10,147 bases of DNA, taken from positions 1 to 10,147 of the forward strand of contig CAVIAA010000037.1 in NCBI GenBank assembly GCA_963640685.1. Direction: 5' to 3'. This DNA comes from SFEL01 sp963640685. GTDB taxonomy: Bacteria; Bacillota; Clostridia; Christensenellales; CAG-138. Below the pieces are notes generated by a model that worked only from the letters and a program-made list of their open reading frames with translations, was not told the DNA's origin and made no database searches. Positions within the stretch are counted from its first letter, which is position 1. Every line of letters begins with the position of its first letter. The position numbers and the translations under genes are program-made. Positions 8,040-10,147 of the stretch are shown here, one piece after another.

Positions 8040-8945
8040 TTATCCGCCGTATTTCTTTTTAAGGCTGTCGTACAGCGTTTTGCCCAAGGCGGAATATATC
8101 TCGTCCCTCCTGCTGCTCCAGTAGCTGCTTTCGCTGCTGAAGAGCTGCTTGCGCTGGTTTTGCGACAGGTTGCGGACGTACTCCGCGTAGTCGTCTGCGG
8201 AGAGGCCGCTGCTCTTCTTTGCAGATGATGCTGTCGCCTTTGCGGCGGCCGATACTGTGCTTCTGGCGTTCTGCTCCGCCCTTTGGCTGGCTAAGTAGCT
8301 GCTGTACCAGTCCGATGCCATGCTCAGCGCCGCCTTCTGCGCCGCAGCACCCGCCTCCGCGTTGTATTTGCGCGCGTTGTAGCCAAGCTGGTCGTAGCTT
8401 TGCAGCGTGTCGTATATCTTTTCCGCAAGCGCCGCGCCGTACCTCGCCTCGATATCCGCAATGTCGTCCTGCGCCTCCTCCATTTCCCGCGCCTTGACCG
8501 AGGTAACGTAGCTGCTCGAGCCCATTCCGCGGGATACCGCGTCCGCGTCTATCTCCGCCATTTCCCTTTCAGCCGCCTTGCTTCGCTTTTCAATGGCCGC
8601 GTCCGCGCTCGGGCGCAGCGCCTCGCTCCACATGCTCCTTACCTCGCTTATGCTGGGCGTTTGAACCGTCACCTCCGGCACGCTCAGGCTGTTCATTATG
8701 GAGCTGAAATAGCTGTTGAACAGGCTCTGGCCGCTCTCGGCAGGCGCGGCATAGCCGGGTGTTCCAACCGTGCCGACGGTGCTTGCGGTGCTGCCGGTGC
8801 TGAAGCTCGCCCGGTACGCAGCCTCCGTGTCGGGTCCCCATATGCCGTCCGCCTTTACGCCGAGCCTGCGCTGGTACTCCTTTACGCTCGATGCGGAGTT
8901 CACCCCTGCGGGCGGAGTATACCCATCCAAATAATATCTTGCCAT
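8040..8945 (-). CDS. peptidoglycan-binding/coiled-coil phage virion protein
   Basis: This 301-aa protein begins with a compact PG_binding_1-like repeat (about residues 14-48: SVKEYQRRLGVKADGIWGPDT), the module that binds peptidoglycan. A Gly/Ser/Thr linker (50-72) follows. The long rest (about 75-300) is alanine-, serine- and charge-rich, largely helical, with coiled-coil character at 115-175 and 195-245. No catalytic domain is visible and there is no signal peptide. Its place among the structural genes suggests a virion protein that contacts the cell wall at infection rather than a lysin, but this is inference. AAAGGAG lies nine bases before ATG 8945. Confidence 0.75.
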   Translation of the reverse strand: MARYYLDGYTPPAGVNSASSVKEYQRRLGVKADGIWGPDTEAAYRASFSTGSTASTVGTVGTPGYAAPAESGQSLFNSYFSSIMNSLSVPEVTVQTPSISEVRSMWSEALRPSADAAIEKRSKAAEREMAEIDADAVSRGMGSSSYVTSVKAREMEEAQDDIADIEARYGAALAEKIYDTLQSYDQLGYNARKYNAEAGAAAQKAALSMASDWYSSYLASQRAEQNARSTVSAAAKATASSAKKSSGLSADDYAEYVRNLSQNQRKQLFSSESSYWSSRRDEIYSALGKTLYDSLKKKYGG

Positions 8946-8983
8946 GTGCTTTTTCTCCTTTCATCCGGCTGTTTCGCCCGTTT

Positions 8984-9148
8984 TCAGCCCTCGAGCAGGC
9001 TCAGCCGCTCTTCAATATCCTCCAGCTTCTGGGCGATCGCCGTAAAGTTCTGGTTAAGGTTGTTTTCATTTGCCTTTGCCGCCTCGCCGTAGTCCTCCTG
9101 CCCGTCCGGCAGCAGTATGTAATACAGTGCCCTCATATCAAGCGCCAT
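8984..9148 (-). CDS. 54-aa phage coiled-coil protein
   Basis: A small gene that is easy to miss. The minus-strand frame from ATG 9148 encodes MALDMRALYYILLPDGQEDY, then a helical tail ending in LEDIEERLSLLEG and TGA at 8986-8984. The second half (about 25-52) has a heptad-like pattern (NNLNQNFTAIAQKLEDIEERL) fitting a short coiled coil. Its start overlaps the previous stop by one base (TAATG), and GGAGGAGG lies about eight bases upstream in the end of that gene. It fills an otherwise empty gap of about 200 bases in a dense operon. Both the ribosome site and the coupling support it. Similar short proteins sit between structural genes of phages of Clostridia; the function is unknown. Confidence 0.8.
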   Translation of the reverse strand: MALDMRALYYILLPDGQEDYGEAAKANENNLNQNFTAIAQKLEDIEERLSLLEG

Positions 9149-10147
9149 TATTCCGTCCTCCTCCAGCTTTCAAAGCTCAGCTCCAGCCCGCCGCGCAGCG
9201 AAAACCTTCCTCCCGCCTCGTTGGATAGCCTTAGCGAAAAGCTGCGCCCCTGGTTTTTGAGCGGCAGCTCTGTTACCTCGTCCTCCTCTTCTGAAAGCAG
9301 CACCCGCGCCGAGCTTTTGCCGCCGCCGACGCTTACCTCGGCGCAGAGCGCGGTTTCGCCCGCAAGCGAGCAGCCGCGAAAGCACAGCGAGCGCATCGCC
9401 TTTACCCCGCTCTTGTCAAACAGGTCGGTCTTAGGCGTTCGCCACCAAGCCTCTATCTTCTTCCCGTCGTAGCTTATCCCGTCGTCAAAGAGGCAGACGT
9501 GCCTGTCGGAATCCAGTATGTACAGCCGCCCGTCCCATGAGGCTATGTCGCAGGCGGTGAAGCCGCGCCGCAGCATATAGGTTCGCCGCAGCAGGTCGTA
9601 TTCTATTATCCCGCCACCCTGAGAGTCGCCAAAGGTGTAATACAGCTTGTTCCGCGCCGCAGCCCCTTTTGACTCCGAAACGTCGGCGCCGCTCAGCAGC
9701 AGCCTTATCCGCCTTGCATCCGCCGTTTCGCCCGCCGTTACCCCGTTAAAGCGGCAGAGCCCGCCCTTTGTGATGTAGTAGAGTATGAAGTGCGGCTTCC
9801 TGCCCTCCTCGCCAAAGGGTCGCGCCTTTGCCTTTTTAAGCGTGCGCACCGCCCTGCGTATCTCGTTTACGGTCAGCTTGTCCGCGGCGGTGAGCTCGCA
9901 TCGCGCCGCCTTGTCGTTTGCATACTGAACGTTGGTGCCGGCGTTCATGGCGTCCCTCGTCACCCATTCGACTACGGTACCCAGCTGCTCGCCGAGCAGC
10001 TCCGCGCTTTCGGATATCACCTGATCGTACCCCGTCATATCCAGCAGGTCGGATACCTCGACGTAGGCACCGTACTGCGCGACCTCGACCTCAACGTTGC
10101 TCTGGGAAAGCGCCTGGCTCGCGGGGGTAACTCCCTCCTGCAGCGCC
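9148..10147 (-). CDS. chimeric phage structural gene: N4-gp56 capsid N-terminus fused to a beta-rich structural protein (5' end outside window)
   Basis: The frame is open to the right edge. The ATG at 10038 is internal, since 36 further codons upstream read LQEGVTPASQALSQSNVEVE and on to YGAYVEVSDLLDM, a classic N4-gp56-family major capsid segment. Capsid homology continues through DAMNAGTNVQYAND and NEIRRAVRTLKKAKARPF (to about residue 75 from that ATG, near 9815). There the usual continuation of that family (a YV-I-HP-type strand and the C-terminal half of the shell domain) is missing. Instead KPHFILYYITKGGLCRFNGV starts a repeat-rich beta protein (about 80-296) with propeller-like strands (WDGRLYILDSDRHVCLFDD) and the stretch IEAWWRTPKTDLFD, reminiscent of tail-completion/stabilisation proteins. 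There is no frameshift at the junction. The product cannot be a working capsid protein of normal type. A deletion in the prophage is the simplest explanation; an assembly join is the alternative. Confidence 0.85.
   Translation of the reverse strand, partial: ALQEGVTPASQALSQSNVEVEVAQYGAYVEVSDLLDMTGYDQVISESAELLGEQLGTVVEWVTRDAMNAGTNVQYANDKAARCELTAADKLTVNEIRRAVRTLKKAKARPFGEEGRKPHFILYYITKGGLCRFNGVTAGETADARRIRLLLSGADVSESKGAAARNKLYYTFGDSQGGGIIEYDLLRRTYMLRRGFTACDIASWDGRLYILDSDRHVCLFDDGISYDGKKIEAWWRTPKTDLFDKSGVKAMRSLCFRGCSLAGETALCAEVSVGGGKSSARVLLSEEEDEVTELPLKNQGRSFSLRLSNEAGGRFSLRGGLELSFESWRRTE

Noticed and set aside
7302..8228. Plus-strand frame of 308 codons across the baseplate genes
   Set aside because: It spans three well-supported minus-strand phage genes, and its low-complexity Ser/Pro/Ala composition is typical of an antisense shadow.

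Overview
This window looks like a piece of an anaerobic Firmicutes (class Clostridia) chromosome carrying the distal end of a damaged prophage. The class assignment is an inference. It rests on a perfect HrcA/CIRCE operator in front of clpB, strong Shine-Dalgarno sites (GGAGG types), Firmicutes-style tRNAs, a Phage_holin_4-type holin and an N4-gp56-type capsid fragment. The coding sequence is fairly GC-rich yet prefers ATA for isoleucine, in both chromosomal and phage genes.

Host part (1-5390). On the minus strand, two tRNA genes (initiator fMet, then elongator Met) sit behind a near-consensus promoter that directly abuts the stop codon of a 172-aa membrane-anchored Xre-type regulator. Upstream lies clpB (862 aa), ended by a strong intrinsic terminator and preceded by a CIRCE element. 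Divergent from clpB is a 77-aa conserved-looking small protein on the plus strand, the only convincing plus-strand gene. It ends at a terminator shared with a convergent two-gene minus-strand operon: a 213-aa protein of uncertain function, then a UlaG/UPF0173-like metallo-beta-lactamase-fold hydrolase.

Phage part (5444-10147 and beyond). All genes are on the minus strand, tightly packed with ATGA, TAATG or few-base junctions, so they read as one late operon from right to left. Order of transcription: a chimeric structural gene running off the right edge; a 54-aa coiled-coil protein; a peptidoglycan-binding/coiled-coil virion protein; a BppU-like baseplate protein; a small tail-fibre protein with His motifs; two small tail-associated proteins; an NlpC/P60 endolysin; a holin; and a G7/C7 hairpin terminator.

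The most notable point is the gene at the right edge. Its N-terminal part is the start of an N4-gp56-family major capsid protein. After about residue 76 of the ATG-delimited frame it switches, in frame, to the C-terminal half of a different beta-rich phage structural protein. The simplest reading is a large internal deletion that removed the rest of the capsid gene and the genes between, leaving a prophage without a normal capsid but with intact baseplate, fibre and lysis frames. A misassembly is the main alternative. No CRISPR array, IS element, integrase or reverse transcriptase is visible.
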